A stretch of 64,000 nucleotides of DNA, from the NCBI RefSeq assembly GCF_003986935.1, contig NZ_RJZE01000022.1, positions 62,001 to 126,000 of the forward strand. Reading direction: 5' to 3'. The translations under genes and the position numbers were made by a program. Under the pieces are notes generated by a model that ran no database searches, was not told where the DNA came from, and saw nothing but the letters and a program-made list of their open reading frames with translations. Source of the DNA: Paraburkholderia kururiensis JCM 10599 = LMG 19447 (GTDB lineage Bacteria > Pseudomonadota > Gammaproteobacteria > Burkholderiales > Burkholderiaceae). Below, piece after piece: positions 49,858 to 58,040 of the stretch; the first letter of the stretch is position 1, and each line of letters opens with the position of its first letter.

Positions 49858-51102
49858 TCAACGTCCGACCGTCAAGTTGGCCTGCACCGTCACAGCCTGT
49901 TGCACGAGCGATGCCGCGCCGCTGTTCTGGTTCGCGATCATGATGCCCGCTGCCGACTGGCCGACGCTCGACATCGCGTTGGACATGTCGAACGTGCCAG
50001 CGCTCACAGCAATGGTTCCGCCATTGCCGCCCGTGCCGCCCGCTGCGCCATTGCCCACGCCACCGTTGCCGGTGCCGCCCGCGCCGCCTGCACCGCCCAT
50101 CGCGCCCACTGCGCCGTTGCCGGCCGTTGCGCTGCCGTTGCTCGCCGTGGTGGATGCGCCGCCGTTCGTCGCGCTGCCGCCGGTGCCCGTGCCGCCCGCA
50201 CCGCCTGCGCCTGCCGTGCTCGTGGCTGCGCCGCCGTTACCCGCGCTCGCCGCTGCTGCGCCGCCCGTGCCCGTGCCGGCTCCGCCGGAGGCCGTGGATG
50301 CGCCCGCCGTGCCCGCACCGCCCGTGCCCGTGCCGCTTCCGCTGCCGGTACCCGTGCCCGTGCCGGTGCCTGCGCCGGTCGAGGCCGACGCCGCGCCGCC
50401 ACCGCCGCTCGTGCGCGAGCGCGCGTCGCCGGTGCTCCCGCTGCCGGTGCCGCCGCCGAAGCCCTTGCCGAGCCCGGCTGCCGAGCCACCCAGCCCAACC
50501 GAAGCTGCGAGGGCTCCGCCGCCGCTGCCGCTGCCGCGTCCGCCGGCTGCGCCCGCGGCGCCGCCTTGCGTGCCGCCTGCTGATGCCTGGCCGCCGCGGC
50601 CGCCGTTGCCGCCATAGCCGTCGCCGGCCGTGGCGCTGCCGTTGCTGGCATCGCCGGCACTCGCGCTGCCGTTCTGCGCGCTACCGCCGCTGCCGCCAGC
50701 GCCGCCCGCACCACCGGCTCCGCCCTTGCCGCCATAGCCGTCGCCGCCATAACCTGCACCGCCCTTACCGCCGCGGGCGCCGTTTGCGTTACCCCAGTTC
50801 CCCGCGTAGTTGCCAATGCCGGAGACGCTCAGGTTCGTCACGGTGCCATCGAGCTTGCTGAGCGCGACAACCTTGGTGGAGTTGAATGAATCCTGGTAGG
50901 CGGTGGCGCCTGCAGCGAGTTCGTTGGCGTTGCTGCCCGTCGTGCTGGTCTGGCTGGAGCTTGCTGAGCTGGTGAGCGTGTTTGCGCCGGTGGTGGAGCT
51001 CTGGTCGCATGACTTGCTCGAGTCGCTGCATGGATTTGCCATTGCGTATCCGCTAAAGCCCAGGGCCAGGGCCGCGGCGGACGCCAATAAGGTTCTGCGC
51101 AT
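49858..51102 (-). CDS. Secreted glycine-rich low-complexity protein (candidate fibre subunit)
   Basis: This 414-residue protein has a clear signal peptide (ASAAALALGFSGYAMA|NP). The mature N-terminus has two cysteines (C25, C32), a Ser/Thr/Asn stretch, and an ordered-looking strand region (residues 66-104, with SKLDGTVTNLSVSGIGNYAG). A Gly/Ala/Ser/Thr-rich domain covers 101-363 (GGAGGAGGAGG, TGTGTGTGSGSG, thrice NGSA[ST]AG[DN]). The C-terminus has an Asn/Gln pattern (IANQNSGAASLVQQAVTVQANLTVG). AGGAGG lies 5 nt before the ATG, predicting high expression. It recalls PE_PGRS- or silk-like sequences. No family is recognised; the fibre role is inferred from locus, composition and secretion. Confidence 0.85.
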   Translation of the reverse strand: MRRTLLASAAALALGFSGYAMANPCSDSSKSCDQSSTTGANTLTSSASSSQTSTTGSNANELAAGATAYQDSFNSTKVVALSKLDGTVTNLSVSGIGNYAGNWGNANGARGGKGGAGYGGDGYGGKGGAGGAGGAGGSGGSAQNGSASAGDASNGSATAGDGYGGNGGRGGQASAGGTQGGAAGAAGGRGSGSGGGALAASVGLGGSAAGLGKGFGGGTGSGSTGDARSRTSGGGGAASASTGAGTGTGTGTGSGSGTGTGGAGTAGASTASGGAGTGTGGAAAASAGNGGAATSTAGAGGAGGTGTGGSATNGGASTTASNGSATAGNGAVGAMGGAGGAGGTGNGGVGNGAAGGTGGNGGTIAVSAGTFDMSNAMSSVGQSAAGIMIANQNSGAASLVQQAVTVQANLTVGR

Positions 51103-51791
51103 GGGATCCTCCTGTTCGTGATAAGGGGCGGCTTGGCCAACCACGCCAATCCGCGGCACGTCAACGCATAGGTGATGCCATTCGCGCAAACCTTTGAAAC
51201 ACAAGGGAAAGTTAAATTTTCCGGAGCGTGCGATATTTTTATAAGGGTTTACCCCTATGTTTTATGTTTCAGCAGCGCAACGGGAAAATCGGAGCATATC
51301 GGGGCGATTAAAATGTGCGTTCGCACATTTCCATAACATTCATGGAATTACAGAAGGAATTTGAAGTTTAATCGTAAAAATAAAAAGTGTTTCGTTGCTG
51401 CTATCCGGAAAGATGGTGTAAGACCCGGAAAGCACGAGGAGGCGTCCCGCAAACGATTCAACGCTCATTCTCTGCGCCTTACCCAGAGCGGGCGCGGCGC
51501 TTGCTCATAGTTTGGACTCGACGCGCGGCCCATGCGCGATATGTGCTGGAAAAACGTATCCTTTTAAGTTAGACAGACCACAAAGCGCGAATTAATTCGC
51601 CAATTGCGAATTCATTATGCATCACATTTTTCGGACAAGGCAACATAACTGTCATACGAGATTGCATTGCACCAATGCGCACGTCCGTTCGCCTCACCAC
51701 ATTATCGTCTAATAATAACTTTCCTCAGACATGGGAAGGTATTTAAAAGCCTTTTTATCCACGATTTTAAAATCGCCGCACACCATTGCCG
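51103..51791. other. 689-bp A/T-rich region upstream of the glycine-rich gene
   Basis: It has clearly lower GC than the window average. It holds GGAAA-N7-TTTCC (51206-51222), an ATA/AGGG-TTTA-CCCCTAT symmetry near 51240-51258, and the palindrome AAATGTGCGTTCGCACATTT (51311-51330). No coding sequence is convincing. It is probably a long, regulated promoter of the amyloid-like operon. The part from 51560 to 51790 is downstream of the alpha/beta hydrolase gene (minus strand) and shows no clear terminator. Confidence 0.6.
51311..51330. promoter_or_regulatory. Perfect palindrome upstream of the amyloid-like operon
   Basis: AAATGTGCG and CGCACATTT flank TT, 209 bp upstream of the glycine-rich gene start. 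It has the length and symmetry of a dimeric regulator site. Confidence 0.6.
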
Positions 51792-52568
51792 CTACGAGCC
51801 GGCATGCGCGCTTTCGGCCATCCAGTGGTCGACGGACTGGCAGGTCCAGAGAGGATCGTCATGCGGAAGGTCGTGACCGGCCCAGGGATGCTGGAGATGC
51901 GTGGCCTGCCAGCGCGCCGCGAGTGTCTGCGAGCACACGGGGTTCACCAGTTCGTCTCCACGCGACGAGAGCACGAGCACCGGACAGGCAGGCGCGGTCG
52001 CCCGTGCCGAGAAATGCGCCGCGGCCCACAGTTGCCGCAGCGCGTTGGCTCGCGTGACCGGCGCGCTGCGCCTGATGGCCGACCAGGCCGCCACGTCCTC
52101 GTCGAAGGTCTGGCGGCGGTTGCAGGTGAGGCGGTGCACACGCGCCTCGATGGCGTTCGCGTTCTGCGGATCGCCCCACGCGAGCGCGATGTGCGCGAGG
52201 TCCGGCCACGCGCCCGGCTGCAGGCGTTCCGCAGCGCGATTGAACGGCCGCATGCTCGTGTTGACGAGCACGAGCCGCGCGATATCGGCGGGATGACGGG
52301 TTGCCCAGTCCGCCGCCACCATGCCGCCCAGCGACATGGCCAGCACGTTGAACGGCCCCGTCTTGCCCGCCTGCAACAGCGCCAGCCGCACGAAGCCCAC
52401 CATGTCGGCGACTTCGAGCGGCGAACGCAGCCTCGCGAACGTGCCGTTGCCTGGCAGGTCGAGCGCGTAGACATCGCGCGCGGCCAGGGTGTCGCGCAAC
52501 ACGTCCGGCAGCCCGCCCCAGTGGCGCGCTTCGCGCGTGAGCCCGCGCAGCAGGATCCAGGTGCTCAT
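51792..52568 (-). CDS. Alpha/beta-hydrolase (esterase-like)
   Basis: This 258-residue protein has the fold's N-terminal LLRGLTREARHWGG. The nucleophile elbow is in LAMSLGGMVAADWA (S-L-G-G), the acid is in LSSRGDELVNPVCS, and the His in WAGHDLPHDDP. No signal peptide is seen, so it is cytosolic. The start overlaps the carboxypeptidase gene's stop by 4 nt, so the pair is translationally coupled and may act on the same compound. The substrate is unknown. Confidence 0.85.
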   Translation of the reverse strand: MSTWILLRGLTREARHWGGLPDVLRDTLAARDVYALDLPGNGTFARLRSPLEVADMVGFVRLALLQAGKTGPFNVLAMSLGGMVAADWATRHPADIARLVLVNTSMRPFNRAAERLQPGAWPDLAHIALAWGDPQNANAIEARVHRLTCNRRQTFDEDVAAWSAIRRSAPVTRANALRQLWAAAHFSARATAPACPVLVLSSRGDELVNPVCSQTLAARWQATHLQHPWAGHDLPHDDPLWTCQSVDHWMAESAHAGS

Positions 52569-53599
52569 GCGCCGGGCTTGCGATACCAGTGCGCAATGGC
52601 ACGCTGGAGCATCTGCTGGCGCGCATAGCCTTGCGGCAGCCAGCGCTTCGACGAAAACGCGGCGCGCGCGAGAAAGTCGAACAGGTTCGCGTGACGGCGC
52701 AGCACGCGCGCCGTGCGATGCGCCATCACCGGGTTGAAGATGCCCTGGCGCGAAAAGATCTGCCGCGGGTTCTTCTTGATCCACAGCCACGAGCCCAGTT
52801 CGAGCGTGAGCGGCAGGAAGATGTTCTGCACGGGCGCGCGGTCGTAGGCGCAGTCCCACAAATCGCCGTGCAGCAGGTACTGGTGGCTCTGCGGCTCGAA
52901 CTTGTAGCCGTGGTGCGGATGCGCGCCCTCGAACATCGACTTGAGCGCGTACATCTCCGGCAGGTGGTGCATGAGCTTGCGCGTGCGCGCGTAGGGAAAC
53001 CAGATGCTGTCGGCCCAGCCGTAGCCCGAGTGGCAATCGAGCGCGATGCTGAGCGGCCGCGTTGCCAGTTCTTCCTCCACGAGCTTGAGAAGCGCCGCCG
53101 CTTCGGGCTCCATCGGCTCGCCGCGTCTGCCGCGATACCAGGGCAGCCACGCGCCCACGCGCTGACCGCCCGCCAGAAACGGCACGCGCGCGTCGGCGTC
53201 CTGCGGGGCGTTGCGCATCAGGTCCACGCCGTTCGGATTCGCACGCGTGGCCTGCCACATGCCTCCCGGGTTCACGATGGGCATGAAAACGAGCCGGATG
53301 GATTCGAGTTGGCGCAGCAGCAGGTCGTCCCATTCGAGGCGCCCCACCAGCGCGCGCATGTAGTCGAGCACGAGGTGCGTGCCGATGCGTTCGAGACCAT
53401 GAATGCCGCCGAAGAACCCGATAGCGGGCGCCGCGGGATTATCGGAACCGATGCACGCGGTGTAGAGCCGGAAGCTGCGGCCGTGAACGCTTGTTTCGCC
53501 GGCGCTGCGGATGTCGAACCAGGCACGGCCGTCGTCGAGAATCGACTTGAGGTCTTCGTATTCGGCAAAGCTGTCGGGAAGGAAACTGAGGGCCTGCAT
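52565..53599 (-). CDS. M14-family zinc carboxypeptidase-like protein
   Basis: This 344-residue metallopeptidase has zinc ligands H67 and E70 (GGIHGLERIG) and H190 (ALDCHSGYG), and a catalytic Glu at 267 (LTLELGSW). A substrate-binding Asn/Arg pair is likely in NPNGVDLMRN. There is no signal peptide, unlike digestive carboxypeptidases, so it may cleave a cytosolic peptide or an amidated or cell-wall-derived compound. It is coupled to the alpha/beta-hydrolase gene. The start is ATG 53599 (MQALSFLPD). Confidence 0.88.
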   Translation of the reverse strand: MQALSFLPDSFAEYEDLKSILDDGRAWFDIRSAGETSVHGRSFRLYTACIGSDNPAAPAIGFFGGIHGLERIGTHLVLDYMRALVGRLEWDDLLLRQLESIRLVFMPIVNPGGMWQATRANPNGVDLMRNAPQDADARVPFLAGGQRVGAWLPWYRGRRGEPMEPEAAALLKLVEEELATRPLSIALDCHSGYGWADSIWFPYARTRKLMHHLPEMYALKSMFEGAHPHHGYKFEPQSHQYLLHGDLWDCAYDRAPVQNIFLPLTLELGSWLWIKKNPRQIFSRQGIFNPVMAHRTARVLRRHANLFDFLARAAFSSKRWLPQGYARQQMLQRAIAHWYRKPGA

Positions 53600-53922
53600 G
53601 ACGACGCCGGTTCCTTTCGCTATTGTCGGGTTTGCCGAGCCTGTTCACGGCGCGCGCTAATGCTTCAAATATAGCCGCTTCATGACGAATAAAGCATGAC
53701 AGTGTGACCTTTCACACGAACGTCACACGGCGGCCGGTTGCGGGTGCAACGCGCCGGTTCGCGACGGCTTTTCCGCTCCGCCTACACATATAGTCATCTA
53801 GACGTCTCGATGGCTTCACCGAACCGTCATAGACCCTTCCTAGAATGCCTCGACATTCACGGGCGCACGCCATCGACCCAGCGCATCAGCGCGCCCGCGC
53901 CTGAAACCACGACGGAACTGTG
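53600..53922. other. 323-bp divergent region between the carboxypeptidase and PhnC-type genes
   Basis: It contains the inverted repeat GTGTGA-CCTT-TCACAC (53702-53717) and a further TCACAC at 53723. It may hold promoters for both directions. I looked for a Pho box of two CTGTCAT units 11 bp apart; only mis-spaced halves occur. No gene is called. Confidence 0.5.
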
Positions 53923-54825
53923 ATGGACGCCATTCGCATCGAACGCCTGTCGAAGACCTTCAGCAACGGCCGCAAGGCGCTCGACGAAATCGATCTGCGC
54001 ATCGAGCCCGGCGAGATGGTCGCGCTCATCGGCGCGTCGGGCTCGGGCAAGTCGACGCTGCTGCGCCACATCGCGGGCTTCACGGCGGGTGACGCACAGC
54101 CCTCGCAGATCTCCGTGATGGGCCGCCCGATCCAGCAGAACGGCAAGATCGTGCGCGAGGTGCGCCGCATTCGCCGCGACATCGGCTTCGTGTTCCAGCA
54201 GTTCAACCTCGTCGCGCGGCTCACGGTGGAGACCAACGTGCTGATCGGCGCGCTCGCGCGGCTGCCGCTGTGGCGGCGGCTGATCGGACACTTTCCGCGC
54301 GAAGCGCGCGAGACGTCGCTCGACGCGCTGGCCGAAGTGGGCATTGCGGAACACGCCTACGAACGCGCCTCGACGCTCTCGGGCGGCCAGCAGCAGCGCG
54401 CGGCGCTTGCGCGAGCGCTCGTGCAGCGCGCGCAGATCATCCTCGCCGACGAACCCATCGCCTCGCTCGACCCCGAATCGTCGCGCCGCGTCATGGACAT
54501 GCTGCGCGCGCTCAACGCGGGCCACGGGCTCACGGTGCTCGTGTCGCTGCATCAAGTGGACATCGCGATGCAGTACTGCCCGCGCACCATCGCGCTGCGC
54601 CGCGGCCGCGTGGTCTACGACGGCCCCTCGGCCGCGCTCACGCCCGCGCTGCTGCAACGTCTTTACGGCGACGACGCGCGCACGCTCTACGAAGGCGCAA
54701 CCACGCGGCGCGACGCATCCGATGCACCCAATGCACCCGCTGCACCGGTTGCCGAGCATGCGCGACCGGACGCCGACGCCGGCCTGATCGTGCCGGCAAG
54801 GCATCCCATCGCCAACCCGGCCTGA
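53923..54825 (+). CDS. phnC: Phosphonate-type ABC transporter ATP-binding protein
   Basis: This ABC ATPase of about 300 residues has Walker A GASGSGKST, signature LSGGQQQRAALARALV, Walker B IILADEPIASLDP, and H-loop LVSLHQVD. The PhnC-like insert RPIQQNGKIVREVRRIRRDIGFVFQQFNLV is present. ATG 53923 is taken; the GTG directly before it is possible. The last 45 residues are an Ala/Pro-rich tail not needed for the fold. It is first of a phnCDE set; ligands of this family include phosphonates, phosphite and related oxyanions. Confidence 0.92.
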   Translation: MDAIRIERLSKTFSNGRKALDEIDLRIEPGEMVALIGASGSGKSTLLRHIAGFTAGDAQPSQISVMGRPIQQNGKIVREVRRIRRDIGFVFQQFNLVARLTVETNVLIGALARLPLWRRLIGHFPREARETSLDALAEVGIAEHAYERASTLSGGQQQRAALARALVQRAQIILADEPIASLDPESSRRVMDMLRALNAGHGLTVLVSLHQVDIAMQYCPRTIALRRGRVVYDGPSAALTPALLQRLYGDDARTLYEGATTRRDASDAPNAPAAPVAEHARPDADAGLIVPARHPIANPA

Positions 54826-54850
54826 CTGCACGCGCAGTCAACGCGTACCC

Positions 54851-54882
54851 CTAATGCACGCCTAATGCACCCCTAACGCACG
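54851..54882. repeat. Short direct repeats between phnC and phnD
   Basis: CTAATGCAC-type units occur three times at 11-bp spacing (54851, 54862 and, with one change, 54873). They lie in a 139-bp gap and read as simple duplication; no function is evident. Confidence 0.5.
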
Positions 54883-54964
54883 CTCGACGTCTCCCAACGT
54901 ATCCCCAACGCGCACTCAACCCGCCTCCCCGCTCATCACCGATCCACCCAACGGACCTGTCCTC

Positions 54965-55951
54965 ATGAAACTGCTTCGCTTCCTGCTTGCCGGCGCCGCG
55001 GCCTGCGCCACGTTCGCCGCCGTGACTGCCCACGCCGACGACCTCAGCTTCGGCATCATCTCGACCGATTCGTCGGCGGTGCTCAAGCAACGCTGGCAAC
55101 CGCTGATCGACGACCTCAACAAGCAGACCGGTCTTTCCGTGAAGGCCTTCTTCGCCACGGACTACGCGGGCATCATCGAAGGCATGCGCTTCAACAAGGT
55201 GCAGATCGGCTACTTCGGCAATGCATCGGCGATGGAAGCCGTGGACCGCGCCAACGGCGAAGTGTTCGCCAAGGTGAAGTACGCGAACGGCGACGCGGGC
55301 TATCACTCGGTGCTCATCACGAACGTGGCGAGCCGTTTCAAGACGCTCGACGACGTGTTCCGCAGCACGAAGGACGTCAACCTCGGCTTCGGCGACCCGA
55401 ACTCGACTTCGGGCAGCCTCGTTCCGGGCTACTACCTGTTCGCGAAGCGCAACGTGCCGGTCAACACGTCGGCCTTCAAGATGGTGCTGCCCGCAAGCCA
55501 CGAGGCGAACCTGCTCGCCGTCGTGAACAACAAGATCGACGTGGCGACCAACAACACCATCGAACTCGCGACGCTGCAAAAGCAGCACCCGGACAAGTAC
55601 GCCCAGGTGCGCGTGCTGTGGACCTCGCCGATCATTCCGTCGGACCCGCTCGTCTGGCGCAAGGACCTGCCCGACGCCACCAAGGAAAAGCTGCGCAACT
55701 TCTTCTATCACTACGGCGAGCGCGACCCGCGCGAGAAGGCTGTCATGGCGGCGATCACGGGCTTTGCGGGATTTGCGCCGTCGTCGAACGAGCAGTTGCG
55801 CGCCGTGCGTGAAATCGCGCTCTTCCAGCAAAAGCAGAAGATCGCTAACGACACCCAGCTTTCCGACGACGACCGCAAGACGCAGCTCGCCGCGCTCGAT
55901 GCGAAGCTCACGGCGCTCTCCGCGCTCTCGGGCACGGCGCCGAAGCAATGA
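54965..55951 (+). CDS. phnD: Phosphonate ABC transporter substrate-binding protein
   Basis: This 328-residue protein has a signal peptide (AAVTAHA|DD). The PhnD fold is shown by LSFGIISTDSSAVLKQRWQPLIDDLNKQTG, the ligand-loop DYAGIIEGMRFNKVQIGYFGNAS, and GDPNSTSGSLVPGYYLF, where Ser/Thr residues would hold the phosphonate or phosphate-like group. The end overlaps phnE by 4 nt. The exact ligand (2-aminoethylphosphonate, phosphite or another) cannot be told, and no C-P lyase or phosphonatase gene is nearby. Confidence 0.93.
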   Translation: MKLLRFLLAGAAACATFAAVTAHADDLSFGIISTDSSAVLKQRWQPLIDDLNKQTGLSVKAFFATDYAGIIEGMRFNKVQIGYFGNASAMEAVDRANGEVFAKVKYANGDAGYHSVLITNVASRFKTLDDVFRSTKDVNLGFGDPNSTSGSLVPGYYLFAKRNVPVNTSAFKMVLPASHEANLLAVVNNKIDVATNNTIELATLQKQHPDKYAQVRVLWTSPIIPSDPLVWRKDLPDATKEKLRNFFYHYGERDPREKAVMAAITGFAGFAPSSNEQLRAVREIALFQQKQKIANDTQLSDDDRKTQLAALDAKLTALSALSGTAPKQ

Positions 55952-56853
55952 ACGCGGCGCAAGCGGGGGACGTGGCGGCATCGGGTGGGGCGGCGCAGGC
56001 GCCGGTTTCGGTCGGGACCTCGGCGAACCGCGATGCGGCAGCCACAGCAGCAGGCGCCCGCGACGACCACGCCGCCGCCCTGCGCCCGCGAGCGCCCACC
56101 AAACGCGGCTGGGCATCGCTCGCAGGCTGGGCAGTGGCGTTCGTGCTGCTCGGCGCGTCGTGGCGCGGCGCGGACATGCGCCCGCTCGAACTGTTCTCCG
56201 ACGCCGGCAACATGGGCCAGTTCGCCCGCGAGTTCTTCCCGCCCGACTTCACCGAGTGGCACACGTACCTGCACGAAATGCTCGTGACGCTCGCGGTCGC
56301 GATCTGGGGCACGGCGCTTGCCATCGTGTGCGCGGTGCCGTGCGGGCTCGCCTGCGCGCACAATCTCGCGCCGCGCTGGGTGCTGCATCCGGTGCGCCGC
56401 GTCATGGACGCCTGCCGCGCCATCAACGAAATGGTGTTCGCGATGCTGTTCATCGTCGCGGTGGGGCTGGGGCCGTTCGCGGGCGTGCTCGCGCTCTGGG
56501 TCCACACCACGGGCGTGCTCGCCAAGCTCTTCGCCGAAGCGGTGGAAGCCATCGATCCGCGCCCCGCCGAAGGCGTGCGGGCCACGGGCGCGTCGCCGCT
56601 CGACGAGATCGTCTACGGCGTGCTGCCGCAGGTGCTGCCGCTGTGGATTTCGTATGCGCTCTACCGCTTCGAGTCGAACGTGCGCTCGGCGATGGTGGTG
56701 GGCATGGTGGGCGCGGGCGGCATCGGCGTGGTGCTTTACGAGGCGATCCGTTCGTTCAATTACGCACAGACCTCCGCGGTCATCGTGATGGTGATCGTGG
56801 TGGTGACGTTCATCGACGTGGTGTCGGCCTGGCTGCGGGAGCGGGTGACCTGA
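55948..56853 (+). CDS. phnE: Phosphonate ABC transporter permease
   Basis: This 301-residue BPD_transp_1 permease has a low-complexity Ala/Arg-rich N-terminal extension of about 50 residues, then about six membrane segments. The EAA loop reads EGVRATGASPLDEIVYGVLPQVLP. It is translationally coupled to phnD (ATGA overlap). PhnE family length is normally near 260-280; the extension explains the excess. Confidence 0.92.
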   Translation: MNAAQAGDVAASGGAAQAPVSVGTSANRDAAATAAGARDDHAAALRPRAPTKRGWASLAGWAVAFVLLGASWRGADMRPLELFSDAGNMGQFAREFFPPDFTEWHTYLHEMLVTLAVAIWGTALAIVCAVPCGLACAHNLAPRWVLHPVRRVMDACRAINEMVFAMLFIVAVGLGPFAGVLALWVHTTGVLAKLFAEAVEAIDPRPAEGVRATGASPLDEIVYGVLPQVLPLWISYALYRFESNVRSAMVVGMVGAGGIGVVLYEAIRSFNYAQTSAVIVMVIVVVTFIDVVSAWLRERVT

Positions 56854-57004
56854 AGGCGTGGGGCGGCCAGGCATCGGCTCCCGGCAAATCCCCAGGGCCG
56901 AGACGTGAATGGAATGCGCCGCCGGGGCGAGGCCGCTGCCATAATCGCGCGGTCGCCCCGGGTCCACCGCCCGCCACCTCACGCCACCGCCCGCCGCCCC
57001 GCCG

Positions 57005-57850
57005 ATGGAAACCGCCGTCGTCCTGCTGGTTCTGCTCTCCGCCCTGCTGCACGCCTCCTGGAACGCCTTCCTGCATCTCTCGGATGACCGCGTCTGGCTG
57101 CTCGGCATCATGTCGATTCCGTACCTCGTCGTGAGCAGTGTCGGCGTGGCCGTGCTGCCGCTGCCGGCGCCCGCGAGCTGGCCGTATATCGCGGCGTCTG
57201 TCGTGCTGGAGTTCGCGTATTGCCTCTCGCTCATTCGCGCCTATCGCAGCGGGGACTTCGGGCAGATCTATCCGATTGCGCGCGGGCTTTCGCCGCTGCT
57301 CGTATTTCTCGGCGCGCTCGTGTTCGCTCACGAGGCGCTCAAGCCGCTCGCGGCGGCGGGCGTCGCGCTGGTCTCGGCGGGCATCGTCTCGCTCGCGTTT
57401 CGCCGCGGCATGCGCTTTTCCGGCGAAAGCGTGCCGTTCGCGCTGCTCACGGGCTTGTTCATCGCCTCGTATTCGGTGGTGGACGGCATCGGCGCGCGTC
57501 TTGCCGGCAACGGCTTCAGCTACGTGATGTGGGTCTATCTGCTCTGGAACGTGCCGCAATTTCTGCTGGTCTGGCATTGGCGCGGCGGCGCGGCCGGGCT
57601 CTTCGGGTCGCGCGCGCAGCGGCCTCAGGTCTTCAAGGGCATGCTCGCGGGCGTGCTCGCACTCGTGGCCTACGCGCTCGTGATCGAGGCGTTCCGCTAT
57701 CTGCCCATCGCGATGGTCTCCGCGCTGCGCGAACTGAGTTCCATCTTTGCGGTGCTGATCGGCTGGCTCTTCATGCACGAGACACTGAGCCGCCGACGCA
57801 TCGTGGCCTGCGCGCTCGTTACCGTCGGGGCGGTGCTGATCCGGCTTTGA
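57005..57850 (+). CDS. EamA/DMT-family membrane transporter
   Basis: This 281-residue protein has ten predicted membrane helices in two EamA repeats. The second repeat ends SALRELSSIFAVLIGWLFMHETLSRRR, a typical EamA C-terminal motif. It lies 151 bp downstream of phnE on the same strand and may belong to that transcription unit, perhaps exporting or importing a breakdown product. The function is otherwise unknown. Confidence 0.85.
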   Translation: METAVVLLVLLSALLHASWNAFLHLSDDRVWLLGIMSIPYLVVSSVGVAVLPLPAPASWPYIAASVVLEFAYCLSLIRAYRSGDFGQIYPIARGLSPLLVFLGALVFAHEALKPLAAAGVALVSAGIVSLAFRRGMRFSGESVPFALLTGLFIASYSVVDGIGARLAGNGFSYVMWVYLLWNVPQFLLVWHWRGGAAGLFGSRAQRPQVFKGMLAGVLALVAYALVIEAFRYLPIAMVSALRELSSIFAVLIGWLFMHETLSRRRIVACALVTVGAVLIRL

Positions 57851-58040
57851 TGCTCCGATGCTTTGATACTTCGGGGCTTCGATCCTTCGACAACGCATCG
57901 CGCGCTGCCCAACATCGCCGCGCGCTCTCCTGCCGGCTGTGGCGGTTCAGGTCCAGGCGCTTCAGGCGAGGAAGACCCCCACGGCCGCTGCCGCCCAGCT
58001 CGGCAACTTCATCAACGGCGAGCCGTGGGGTGACGGCGTT

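Noticed and set aside
49847..50617. Proline-rich plus-strand frame opposite the glycine-rich gene
   Set aside because: Gly codons read backwards give Pro/Ala. The minus-strand protein has a signal peptide and perfect ribosome site; this one has neither.
50100..50700. Glycine-rich gene as a non-coding GC repeat
   Set aside because: The frame stays open for 414 codons, with signal peptide, perfect ribosome site and non-repetitive ends, and it belongs to an operon of secreted proteins.
53641..53760. Pho box upstream of the PhnC-type gene
   Set aside because: CTGTCAT-like halves occur but at 14-bp, not 11-bp, spacing, so the phosphate-regulon site is not supported.
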